A program made the translations under genes and the position numbers. Shown here in pieces: positions 1 through 5,929 of a DNA stretch of 6,825 bases. The DNA is taken from contig JADDPM010000113.1 of assembly GCA_016781885.1 (NCBI GenBank), forward strand, positions 1 through 6,825, given 5' to 3'. This DNA is from Rubrobacter sp. GTDB lineage: Bacteria > Actinomycetota > Rubrobacteria > Rubrobacterales > Rubrobacteraceae. The notes under the pieces are model-generated. The model was not told the DNA's origin and did not search any database. It saw only the letters and a program-made list of their open reading frames with translations. Position 1 is the stretch's first letter; each line of letters opens with the position of its first letter.

Positions 1-1460
1 AGCCGACCTACACCCAGCCGAAGATGTACGAGATCATTCCCTCTCACCCGACCGTGCGTGAGATCTGGGCTGAGGAGCTTGAGCGGCGCGGCGTCATCTC
101 AGAGGGTGAGGCCCAGGAGATGGTGGACGAGACCTACGGCGGGATGGAGGAGGCGCACAAGAACCCCGACGAGGTGGCCGACGAGGACCTGATCACCGAC
201 GAGCCCTACACGCCGCTCGTCGATGTCCCGGATACGGCCGTCTCCGCCGAGAGGTTGACCGCGCTCAACGAGGCCCTGCTCGAGCGCCCCGAAGGCTTCA
301 CCCCTAACCGCAAGCTCGAGCGGATCATGCAGAAGAGCCGGAGCGAGCTCGACGACATCGACTGGGGGCATGCCGAGGCTCTGGCCTTCGCCTCGCTTCT
401 GGAGGACGGCGTCCCGATACGCATTACCGGTCAGGACACCGGGCGGGGCACCTTCTCGCACCGCCACGCGGTCTTGCACGACGCGGAGACGGGCGAGGCC
501 TACGTGCCTTTACAGAACATCCCGCAGGCGAAGGTCTCCTTCGGCGTCCACAACAGCCCGCTCTCGGAGGTGGGCCCCATGGGGTTCGAGTACGGTTACA
601 CGCTCAACGCCCCGGAGGCGCTGGTGTTGTGGGAGGCTCAGTTCGGGGACTTCGCCAACGTCGCACAGCCGATCATCGACCAGTTCATCGTCTCCGCTCA
701 GCAAAAGTGGGGTCAGACCTCCGGGCTCGTCCTGCTCTTGCCGCACGGCTACGAGGGTCAGGGACCCGAGCATTCCAGCGCGCGGCTGGAGCGCTTCTTG
801 CAACTCGCGGCGCACGACAATATCCGGGTCGCTTACTGCACGACGGCGGCCCAGTACTTCCACCTGGTGCGCGCCCAGGCCGCCCTTCAGGATCAACAGC
901 GACCGCTGATCGTCATGACGCCGAAGAGCCTCTTGAGGCACCCCCTGGCGGCCTCCAAACTTGAAGACCTTACGGAGGGCAAGTTCAGCCCAGTGCTGGA
1001 CGACGATGAGATGAGGCAGGACGCTGACTCGGTCGAGCGCCTCGTGCTGTGCACCGGGAAGATCTACACTGAGCTTGCCGCTAGCGAGGCGCGGGAGCAG
1101 GACGAGATCACTGCGGTCGCGCGCGTCGAGTTGCTCTACCCGTTCCCTGAGGAGGACGTGAAGGCCGTCATCGCTGGCTACCCGAACCTCCAGGAGATCG
1201 TGTGGCTCCAGGAGGAACCGAAGAACATGGGGGCGTGGACGTTCATGGAGCCACGCTTGCAGGAGTTGGTCGACGGGGAGCTGCCCATCCGCTACGTCGG
1301 CAAGCCAGCCCGCCCCAGCCCGGCGCAAGGCTCGGCGGCGTTCCACAAGAACGAGCACGCCCGAATAGTTCGGGATGCTTTCACGGGCGCGGACGACGAC
1401 AGGGAGAAGGAGAGCGCGCCCGGGGACATCCAGGAAAAGGCGCCCAGTGCGGCCGATTGA
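1..1460 (+). CDS. sucA: 2-oxoglutarate dehydrogenase E1 component, C-terminal half (5' end outside window)
   Basis: Thiamine-diphosphate-dependent E1 of the cytoplasmic 2-oxoglutarate dehydrogenase complex; it decarboxylates 2-oxoglutarate and passes the succinyl group to the lipoyl arm of E2. The reading frame is open from base 3 and the text before the first Met (base 24) already matches the family, so that Met is internal and roughly half the usual ~930-residue protein is missing. Counting from it: the transketolase-like pyrimidine-binding domain lies at about 113-305, with GRGTFSHRHAV (140-150), LSEVGPMGFEYGY (180-192), LWEAQFGDFANVAQ (202-215) and LPHGYEGQGPEHSSARLERF (239-258), all hallmarks of SucA/OdhA. 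The C-terminal domain follows with RVELLYPFP (367-375) and WLQEEPKNMGAW (394-405). A charged tail of about 25 residues ends the protein. The missing N-terminus means a Kgd-type fusion to an E2-like domain cannot be excluded. Followed after 44 bases by sucB. Identification is very secure. Confidence 0.97.
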   Translation, partial: PTYTQPKMYEIIPSHPTVREIWAEELERRGVISEGEAQEMVDETYGGMEEAHKNPDEVADEDLITDEPYTPLVDVPDTAVSAERLTALNEALLERPEGFTPNRKLERIMQKSRSELDDIDWGHAEALAFASLLEDGVPIRITGQDTGRGTFSHRHAVLHDAETGEAYVPLQNIPQAKVSFGVHNSPLSEVGPMGFEYGYTLNAPEALVLWEAQFGDFANVAQPIIDQFIVSAQQKWGQTSGLVLLLPHGYEGQGPEHSSARLERFLQLAAHDNIRVAYCTTAAQYFHLVRAQAALQDQQRPLIVMTPKSLLRHPLAASKLEDLTEGKFSPVLDDDEMRQDADSVERLVLCTGKIYTELAASEAREQDEITAVARVELLYPFPEEDVKAVIAGYPNLQEIVWLQEEPKNMGAWTFMEPRLQELVDGELPIRYVGKPARPSPAQGSAAFHKNEHARIVRDAFTGADDDREKESAPGDIQEKAPSAAD

Positions 1461-1486
1461 GGACGCCGGAGGTTCGGAAGATCAGC

Positions 1487-1498
1487 GAGAGGAAGAGG
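1487..1498 (+). promoter_or_regulatory. Ribosome binding site of sucB
   Basis: A purine-rich stretch GAGAGGAAGAGG ends six bases before the GTG at 1505. It supports the GTG as the true start, and the protein from there begins directly with the lipoyl domain, as expected. No promoter is evident in the 44-base gap, so sucA and sucB are probably co-transcribed. Confidence 0.7.
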
Positions 1499-1504
1499 TA
1501 GAGC

Positions 1505-2827
1505 GTGCCTGAGATATATGTCCCCGAGCTTGGGGAATCGGTCAGCGAGGCGACAGTCGGTCAGTGGCTCAAGGCTGAGGGGGATCAGGTAAAGGCCGGC
1601 GAGCCGCTCGTCGAGCTCGAGACCGACAAGGTCAACTTCGAAGTCGAAGCCGAGCAGGACGGCGTCCTCGAAAGCATCGCCAAGGGCGAGGGTGAAGAGG
1701 TTGGCGTTGGCGAGGTCATAGGCTCTATCGGTGAAGGCGACGGCGCTGCCCCGCAAGAGGATGCGGGACCCCAAGCCGAAGCGGAACGGGCCGAGCAGGC
1801 GCAGGATGAAGTGCCCCCCGAGCCCGAGACAGAGGAACATCCCGACCCCGCCGACCAGACGAACGGCCATCGGGAGGATGGCGGCTACCGGGCCTCGCCG
1901 TCGGTAAAGAAGCTCGCCCAGGAGTACGACATCAACCTCGCGGAGGTCTCCGGCTCGGGCTCCGGCGGGCGCATAACAAAGGACGACGTGGAGCGCCTGA
2001 TCCGCCAGCAGAGCAGCGGAGGGGGCCAACAGGAAGCTCCCGCCAAGGAGGCTCCCAAGCAGCGTCCCGACGGCGACGGTCAGAAGCAGGAGCAGGCCGC
2101 CCCGGCGGCGCAGAACGGCAGGGCAGACCTGGAGGAGCGCGTCCGGCTCTCGCGGAGGCGACAGACTATCGCGAGCAGGCTTGTCGAGGCGCAGCAGACG
2201 GCGGCGATGCTCACCACCTTCAACGAGGCAGACATGGGCGCAGTGATGGAGATGAGGAAGCGCCGCAAGGACGAGTTCCAGGAGCGGCACGAGGGCACCA
2301 GGCTCGGCTTCATGAGCTTCTTTACCAAGGCTTCCATAGGAGCGCTCAAAGCGTTTCCCAAGATCAACTCGGAGCTCCAGGGCAACGAGCTCATCCTCAA
2401 GCGCTACTATGACATAGGCGTCGCGGTGAACACCGAGCAGGGGCTCGTCGTCCCGGTGGTGCGTGACGCGGACAGAAAGAGCTTCGCGGAGATAGAGGGA
2501 ACGATCGCCCAGCTCGGCAAGAAGGCCAGGGACGGCAAGCTCGGCCTGGAGGACTTGCAGGGCGGCACCTTCACTATTACCAACGGCGGCATCTTCGGCT
2601 CGTTGAACTCTACCCCGATCCTCAACATCCCGCAGGTGGCGATCCTGGGTCTGCATAAGATCCAGGATCGCCCGGTGGCTGTGGATGGTAAGGTCGAGAT
2701 ACGCCCGATGATGTACCTCGCCCTCTCCTACGACCATCGCATCGTGGACGGCGCCGACGCCGTGCAGTTCCTCGTGCGCATAAAGCAGCTCATCGAGGAC
2801 CCGGAGTCGCTGCTGCTGGAGGGCTAA
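1505..2827 (+). CDS. sucB: Dihydrolipoyllysine succinyltransferase, E2 of 2-oxoglutarate dehydrogenase
   Basis: E2 core of the 2-oxoglutarate dehydrogenase complex: it transfers the succinyl group from its lipoyl arm to CoA, giving succinyl-CoA. 440 aa, GTG start. Domains in order: a single lipoyl domain (1-77) with the lipoylated lysine in ELETDKVNFEVEA (Lys42); a Pro/Glu/Gln-rich flexible linker (78-126); the E3/E1-binding domain (about 128-166, RASPSVKKLAQEYDINL ... GGRITKDDV); a second Gln/Gly/Ala-rich linker (167-207); and the acyltransferase core (about 208-440). The core carries RLSRRRQTIASRL (214-226), FTITNGGIFGS (356-366) and the active-site motif SYDHRIVDG with His411 and Asp415. 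The length fits a one-lipoyl-domain E2. Sequence alone does not fully separate succinyl- from acetyl- or branched-chain E2s, but the sucA gene immediately upstream makes succinyltransferase the best call. A terminator follows, so this is the last gene of its operon. Confidence 0.95.
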   Translation: MPEIYVPELGESVSEATVGQWLKAEGDQVKAGEPLVELETDKVNFEVEAEQDGVLESIAKGEGEEVGVGEVIGSIGEGDGAAPQEDAGPQAEAERAEQAQDEVPPEPETEEHPDPADQTNGHREDGGYRASPSVKKLAQEYDINLAEVSGSGSGGRITKDDVERLIRQQSSGGGQQEAPAKEAPKQRPDGDGQKQEQAAPAAQNGRADLEERVRLSRRRQTIASRLVEAQQTAAMLTTFNEADMGAVMEMRKRRKDEFQERHEGTRLGFMSFFTKASIGALKAFPKINSELQGNELILKRYYDIGVAVNTEQGLVVPVVRDADRKSFAEIEGTIAQLGKKARDGKLGLEDLQGGTFTITNGGIFGSLNSTPILNIPQVAILGLHKIQDRPVAVDGKVEIRPMMYLALSYDHRIVDGADAVQFLVRIKQLIEDPESLLLEG

Positions 2828-2835
2828 CAGCAGGA

Positions 2836-2883
2836 CAACCGTGGTTGAGGAGGGCCCCCCCGTAAAGGGGCTTCTCCTTTTTG
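2836..2883 (+). terminator. Intrinsic terminator after sucB
   Basis: The stem pairs AGGAG (2848-2852) with CTCCT (2874-2878) and GCCCC (2854-2858) with GGGGC (2867-2871). A small G/TT internal bulge separates the two helices, the loop is about 8 bases, and five T residues follow (2878-2882). A smaller hairpin, CAAC-CGTG-GTTG (2836-2847), sits directly before it. This closes the sucAB operon and separates it from meaB. Confidence 0.85.
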
Positions 2884-2926
2884 CGTCGGCGTGTTCGTTC
2901 TCGGCTTACCGGGCGAGGAGGCCGGA

Positions 2927-2957
2927 TTGAGAGAGGGGCATCGGGGCCTGCTAAAGT
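2927..2957 (+). promoter_or_regulatory. Candidate promoter of meaB
   Basis: An extended -10 element TGC-TAAAGT (2949-2957, hexamer 2952-2957, four of six consensus positions) lies downstream of TTGAGA (2927-2932). The 19-base spacing is longer than ideal, so the -35 assignment is weak. The predicted transcription start is near 2964, giving a leader of about 97 bases before meaB. It sits just after the sucB terminator, where a new promoter is needed. The same TGCTA-type -10 occurs before pccB. Confidence 0.45.
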
Positions 2958-2963
2958 ATTGCC

Positions 2964-2999
2964 GTGAACGAGGGTGGAGCGTCGGGAAGATTAGCGTGA
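2964..2999 (+). CDS. Possible 11-codon leader ORF upstream of meaB (tentative)
   Basis: A GTG six bases after the candidate -10 hexamer opens a frame of 11 codons (MNEGGASGRLA) ending in TGA at 2997-2999, out of frame with meaB. If transcription starts at 2963-2965 this would be translated as a leaderless mini-ORF in the meaB leader. The peptide has no run of a regulatory amino acid; its only notable codon is a TTA leucine near the end. A short ORF can easily arise by chance, so this is flagged for its position, not its sequence. Confidence 0.2.
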   Translation: MNEGGASGRLA

Positions 3000-3047
3000 C
3001 CGTACCCTTTAGCGGGAGTGCGGTCTCTGCCAGCGGGCGTCGGACTC

Positions 3048-3056
3048 GAGAGGGAG
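3048..3056 (+). promoter_or_regulatory. Ribosome binding site of meaB
   Basis: GAGAGGGAG ends four bases before the ATG at 3061. An in-frame TAG at 3010-3012, with no ATG, GTG or TTG between it and 3061, rules out any longer protein, so this site fixes the start. Confidence 0.7.
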
Positions 3057-3060
3057 CGTC

Positions 3061-4002
3061 ATGAGCGAGAACGAACTTGTGGAGCGGCTGCTCTCGGGCG
3101 ACCGGCGCGCGCTCGCCCGGATCATCTCGAAGATTGAAGGCGAAGACCCGGAGGTTCCCGACATGATCTCCGAGCTCTACCCGCGCACGGGGGAGGCCGT
3201 CACTATTGGCTTTACCGGCCCGCCCGGTGTGGGCAAGAGCAGCATCATCGCGAAGCTCATAGAGCTCTACCGCGGAGAGGAGAAGAGGATCGGGGTAGTC
3301 TCGGTCGACCCCTCGAGCCCGTTCACGAAGGGGGCTATCCTCGGGGATCGGATCCGGCTGGGAGAACACTTCCTGGACCGGGACGTTTTCATCCGCTCGA
3401 TGGGGAGCCGGGGGCACCTGGGGGGGCTCGCGGGATCGTCCAGGCTCGCAGGGTTGGTGATGGAGGCTTACGGAATGGACGTAGTGCTCTACGAGACGGT
3501 AGGCGTGGGGCAAGGAGAGGTCGAGGTCGCCTCGGCGGCGGACACGGTAGTGCTCGCGTTGCAGCCGGGGGCAGGGGATTCGGTGCAGGCGCTCAAGGCC
3601 GGGGTTATGGAGATCGCGGACATTATCTGCATCAACAAGGCCGACCACCCGCAGGCCAAAGGGACGGCGGCGGAGGTGCGTTCGATCCTGGAGATTGGGC
3701 ACGAGCTGGACCCCGACGCCCCGCTCCCCCCGATAGTCATGACGCGTGGGGATAACGGCGAGGGCGTCGAGGAGCTCAAGAGTAAGGTCGAGGAGCACCG
3801 GGAGTTCCTGCGCGAGAGCGGCAGGATCAAGGAGCGCCATCTGGCGTCTATCAGGGAGTTCGTCCTCTCCTGGGCGACGAACAAGATGGAGAAGGACATG
3901 CAGGAGCGCCTCTCCAGAGAAGACGCCGAGCTCATAGAGAAGGTTCGCAAGAGAGAGCTTGACCCGATCTCCGCCGCCGAGACGCTTTACAAGGAAGTGT
4001 GA
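3061..4002 (+). CDS. meaB: Methylmalonyl-CoA mutase-associated GTPase MeaB (ArgK/MMAA family)
   Basis: Cytoplasmic G3E-family GTPase. Known family members (MeaB, human MMAA) bind B12-dependent methylmalonyl-CoA mutase, gate adenosylcobalamin loading and protect the enzyme from inactivation; older annotations call it ArgK or LAO/AO transport kinase, which is misleading. 313 aa, within the family's normal size. A short helical N-terminal region (1-45) precedes the GTPase core: Walker A GPPGVGKS (53-60), VSVDPSSPFTKGAILGDRIR (80-99) with the Mg/switch residues, RSMGSRGHLGGLA (112-124), the G3-equivalent ETVGVGQGE (145-153), LQPGAGDSVQALKAGVMEIAD (167-187) and the base-specificity motif NKAD (192-195). 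A charged helical C-terminal region (about 236-313) corresponds to the dimerisation arm. The usual family text at G3 is VGQSE as I recall it; here it is VGQGE. The neighbouring propionyl-CoA carboxylase genes fit the methylmalonyl-CoA pathway. The mutase itself is not in the window. Confidence 0.93.
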   Translation: MSENELVERLLSGDRRALARIISKIEGEDPEVPDMISELYPRTGEAVTIGFTGPPGVGKSSIIAKLIELYRGEEKRIGVVSVDPSSPFTKGAILGDRIRLGEHFLDRDVFIRSMGSRGHLGGLAGSSRLAGLVMEAYGMDVVLYETVGVGQGEVEVASAADTVVLALQPGAGDSVQALKAGVMEIADIICINKADHPQAKGTAAEVRSILEIGHELDPDAPLPPIVMTRGDNGEGVEELKSKVEEHREFLRESGRIKERHLASIREFVLSWATNKMEKDMQERLSREDAELIEKVRKRELDPISAAETLYKEV

Positions 4003-4054
4003 ACTGTAGGCTATTAGAGTTTGCGCAGATCGAAGCAGCCCATCAAACAAGCAA

Positions 4055-4064
4055 CTGCCGGCAG
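4055..4064. repeat. Perfect 10-base palindrome in the meaB-pccB spacer
   Basis: CTGCCGGCAG is its own reverse complement and lies about 75 bases upstream of the candidate pccB -10 element. It could be half of an operator or simply chance in GC-rich DNA. The rest of the 149-base spacer (4003-4151) shows no intrinsic terminator and no convincing ORF, so readthrough from meaB into pccB is possible. Confidence 0.2.
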
Positions 4065-4134
4065 AGAGTCGCCGAGCAGCACCTCCAAAAAGGGCGTGAG
4101 CATCGGTACGAGACGGAATGACAGCCGGGCAAGC

Positions 4135-4143
4135 TGCTAGAAT
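4135..4143 (+). promoter_or_regulatory. Extended -10 promoter placing transcription start at the pccB ATG
   Basis: TGC-TAGAAT (hexamer 4138-4143) matches five of six -10 consensus positions and carries the TGN extension. The hexamer ends eight bases before the ATG at 4152, so initiation at the usual 6-8 base distance would begin at about 4150-4152, making the mRNA leaderless or nearly so. No Shine-Dalgarno-like sequence precedes the ATG (the eight bases are CCCCGGTT). An ATGACA at 4118-4123 resembles a -35, but its 14-base spacer is too short for a normal pair; extended -10 promoters can work without one. Confidence 0.6.
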
Positions 4144-4151
4144 CCCCGGTT

Positions 4152-5726
4152 ATGCAGCGTGAAAGACTCGGGGAAGAGACGACGGCTGGGAAGATCGAGG
4201 GTCTCGCACACCTGCGGGAAGAGGCGGCACACCCGGCCTCCGAAGCCGCCGTCGAGCGCCAGCGGGAGAGAGGCAAGCTCACGGCGCGCGAGCGGATCGA
4301 TCTTCTACTCGACCCCGGCACGTTCGTCGAGTTGGACCGCTATCGGGTGCATCGCTCTTACAACTTCGGCCTCGAAAAGAACAGACCCTTGGGCGACGGG
4401 GTAGTCACCGGTTACGGCGAGGTCGCGGGAAGGAAGGTCTGCGTGTTCTCGCAGGACTTCACGGTTTTCGGCGGGTCGCTAGGAGAGGTCTACGCCCAGA
4501 AGATCTGCAAGGTGATGGACCTGGCGATCAACACGGGTTGTCCGATAATCGGCATCAATGACTCGGGAGGTGCGCGCATCCAGGAGGGTGTCGTCTCGCT
4601 AGCGGGCTACGCGGACATCTTCCACCGGAACGTGCTCGCGAGCGGGGTGGTGCCCCAGGTCAGCGTGATCGTGGGTCCGTGCGCGGGCGGTGCTGTCTAC
4701 TCCCCGGCGATAACGGACTTCATCTTCATGGTCGAGGAGACGAGCCACATGTTCATCACCGGCCCGGACGTGATAAAGAGCGTTACCGGCGAGGACGTCT
4801 CCTTCGAGGACCTCGGCGGCGCGGGCACCCACAACACCAGGAGCGGGGTCGCCCACTTCTCCTCCCCGGACGAGGAGACCTGTTTCGAAGATGTTCGCTA
4901 CCTACTCTCCTACATGCCGGAGAACAACCTGGAGAGCGCCCCATACTACAGACCCTCGGATGACCCGGAGCGGATGGACGGCGACCTCGCTTCGCTCGTC
5001 CCCGATTCGGCCAACCGGCCCTACGACATCCGTGGAGCTATAGAGGGCGTGATGGACGACGGGGAGTTCTTCGAGGTGCAGGAGGGCTGGGCGCAGAACC
5101 TCGTCGTCGGCTTCGCCCGCCTCGACGGGCACGCGGTCGGCGTCATCGGCAACCAACCGGCGGTGCTCGCCGGGACGCTCGACATAGACGCGAGCGTCAA
5201 GGGGGCGCGGTTCGTGCGCTTCTGCGACGCTTTCAACATCCCGCTCGTCACCTTCGTCGACGTGCCGGGCTTCATGCCGGGCACGGATCAGGAGTGGGGC
5301 GGTATCATCCGGCACGGGGCGAAGCTCTTGTACGCCTTCTCCGAGGCGACGGTACCGAAGATGACCGTCATCACGCGCAAGGCTTACGGTGGGGCCTATG
5401 ACGTTATGTGCTCTAAGCACATCGGGGCTGACGTGAACGTCGCGTGGCCGACCGGAGAGATCGCGGTGATGGGCGCGCCTGCGGCAGTAGGCATCATCTT
5501 CCGCCGCCAGCTAGCGGAGGCCGAGAACCCCGAAGAGAGGCGTCAGGAGCTCATCGAGGACTACGAGCAGCAGTTCAACAACCCGATGGTCGCCGCCGAG
5601 ATGGGATACATAGACGATGTCATAGACCCACGCGAGACGCGCCCTTACCTCATCAAAGCGCTCCAGATGATCCGCACCAAGCGCCCCGAGCGCCCGCCGC
5701 GCAAACACGGAAACATCCCACTTTGA
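4152..5726 (+). CDS. pccB: Propionyl-CoA carboxylase beta subunit (carboxyltransferase)
   Basis: Carboxyltransferase subunit of a biotin-dependent acyl-CoA carboxylase; it moves the carboxyl group from carboxybiotin to an acyl-CoA, most likely propionyl-CoA to methylmalonyl-CoA, in the cytoplasm. 524 aa, typical for PccB/AccD. The start agrees with family N-termini (TTAGKIEGLAHLREEA at 10-25), and an in-frame TGA at 4119 excludes extension. N-terminal crotonase-fold half: GKLTARERIDLLLDPGTF (41-58) and first oxyanion-hole glycines in NDSGGARIQEG (136-146). C-terminal half: FVDVPGFMPGTDQE (368-381) and second oxyanion hole in RKAYGGAYDVM (409-419). Asp417 in AYDVM appears to correspond to Streptomyces PccB Asp422, the residue linked to preference for propionyl- over acetyl-CoA; that favours propionyl specificity, though acetyl-CoA use cannot be excluded. 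First gene of a beta-epsilon-alpha operon, probably with a leaderless mRNA start. Confidence 0.93.
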   Translation: MQRERLGEETTAGKIEGLAHLREEAAHPASEAAVERQRERGKLTARERIDLLLDPGTFVELDRYRVHRSYNFGLEKNRPLGDGVVTGYGEVAGRKVCVFSQDFTVFGGSLGEVYAQKICKVMDLAINTGCPIIGINDSGGARIQEGVVSLAGYADIFHRNVLASGVVPQVSVIVGPCAGGAVYSPAITDFIFMVEETSHMFITGPDVIKSVTGEDVSFEDLGGAGTHNTRSGVAHFSSPDEETCFEDVRYLLSYMPENNLESAPYYRPSDDPERMDGDLASLVPDSANRPYDIRGAIEGVMDDGEFFEVQEGWAQNLVVGFARLDGHAVGVIGNQPAVLAGTLDIDASVKGARFVRFCDAFNIPLVTFVDVPGFMPGTDQEWGGIIRHGAKLLYAFSEATVPKMTVITRKAYGGAYDVMCSKHIGADVNVAWPTGEIAVMGAPAAVGIIFRRQLAEAENPEERRQELIEDYEQQFNNPMVAAEMGYIDDVIDPRETRPYLIKALQMIRTKRPERPPRKHGNIPL

Positions 5727-5929
5727 GGATAGAGCCCGACCCGAACCAGGAAGAGGTCGCAGCGATAGCGGCCGCGTTGGAGGTGTTCCGCGAGGAGGAG
5801 CCGGAGGATGCCTCCTCTCTGAACCGTAGCCGCTGGAGGCTAGCCGGATTGCTCGGGCACGCGCCGCCGCGCGATATGAAGCTGGACGGCGCCCTCTGGT
5901 CCTACTCTAGCTGGGAGGGCATGGCCTAG
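5723..5929 (+). CDS. pccE: Acyl-CoA carboxylase epsilon subunit (small, TTG start)
   Basis: A 68-residue protein wedged between the beta and alpha genes. Epsilon subunits are known from actinobacterial complexes (Streptomyces PccBE, mycobacterial AccE5), where they bind beta and stimulate assembly and activity. What is seen: an N-terminal segment RIEPDPNQEEVAAIAAALEVF (2-22) resembling the family's R-x-x-P-x-x-E-E-[LIV]-A-A-[LIV] helix; an acidic linker (23-31); then SRWRLAGLLGH (36-46), resembling the family's S-x-W-x-x-A/S-G/R segment; and a Trp-rich end, ALWSYSSWEGMA. The start is inferred: TTG at 5723 overlaps the pccB stop as TTGA, there is no ATG or GTG early enough, and the family motif begins at residue 2. 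No good Shine-Dalgarno is visible, so translational coupling to pccB is likely. The frame runs further up inside pccB, but that part is a shadow. The family is poorly conserved, so the call rests on motif, size and position together. Confidence 0.8.
   Translation: MRIEPDPNQEEVAAIAAALEVFREEEPEDASSLNRSRWRLAGLLGHAPPRDMKLDGALWSYSSWEGMA
5913..5919 (+). promoter_or_regulatory. Ribosome binding site of pccA inside the end of pccE
   Basis: GGGAGGG ends ten bases before the GTG at 5930. It lies within the last codons of pccE, so ribosomes finishing pccE pass over it, consistent with coupled translation of the two subunits. It supports the GTG as the alpha-subunit start. Confidence 0.6.

Noticed and set aside
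1292..2737. Long antisense frame (481 codons) opposite sucB
   Set aside because: It lies wholly opposite a certain gene in GC-rich DNA, where mirrored frames stay open. Its product is low-complexity (Leu/Arg/Val-rich) with no recognisable motif and no start context.
2883..3060. Cobalamin riboswitch before meaB
   Set aside because: A B12 link would make sense for MeaB, but I see no recognisable B12-box-like conserved core in the leader, and about 100 bases of leader is too short for a typical one.
2824..4050. Long antisense frame (408 codons) opposite meaB
   Set aside because: It is the mirror of meaB codons. It would also run through the sucB terminator region, and the product has no recognisable domain.
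4118..4123. ATGACA as the -35 element for the pccB promoter
   Set aside because: It matches five of six consensus bases, but the spacer to the -10 hexamer is only 14 bases, outside the normal 16-19 range.
5444..5722. In-frame upstream extension of the epsilon frame inside pccB
   Set aside because: This part overlaps the conserved C-terminus of pccB in another frame and gives an Arg-rich sequence unlike epsilon proteins. Only the portion from the TTG at 5723 looks real.
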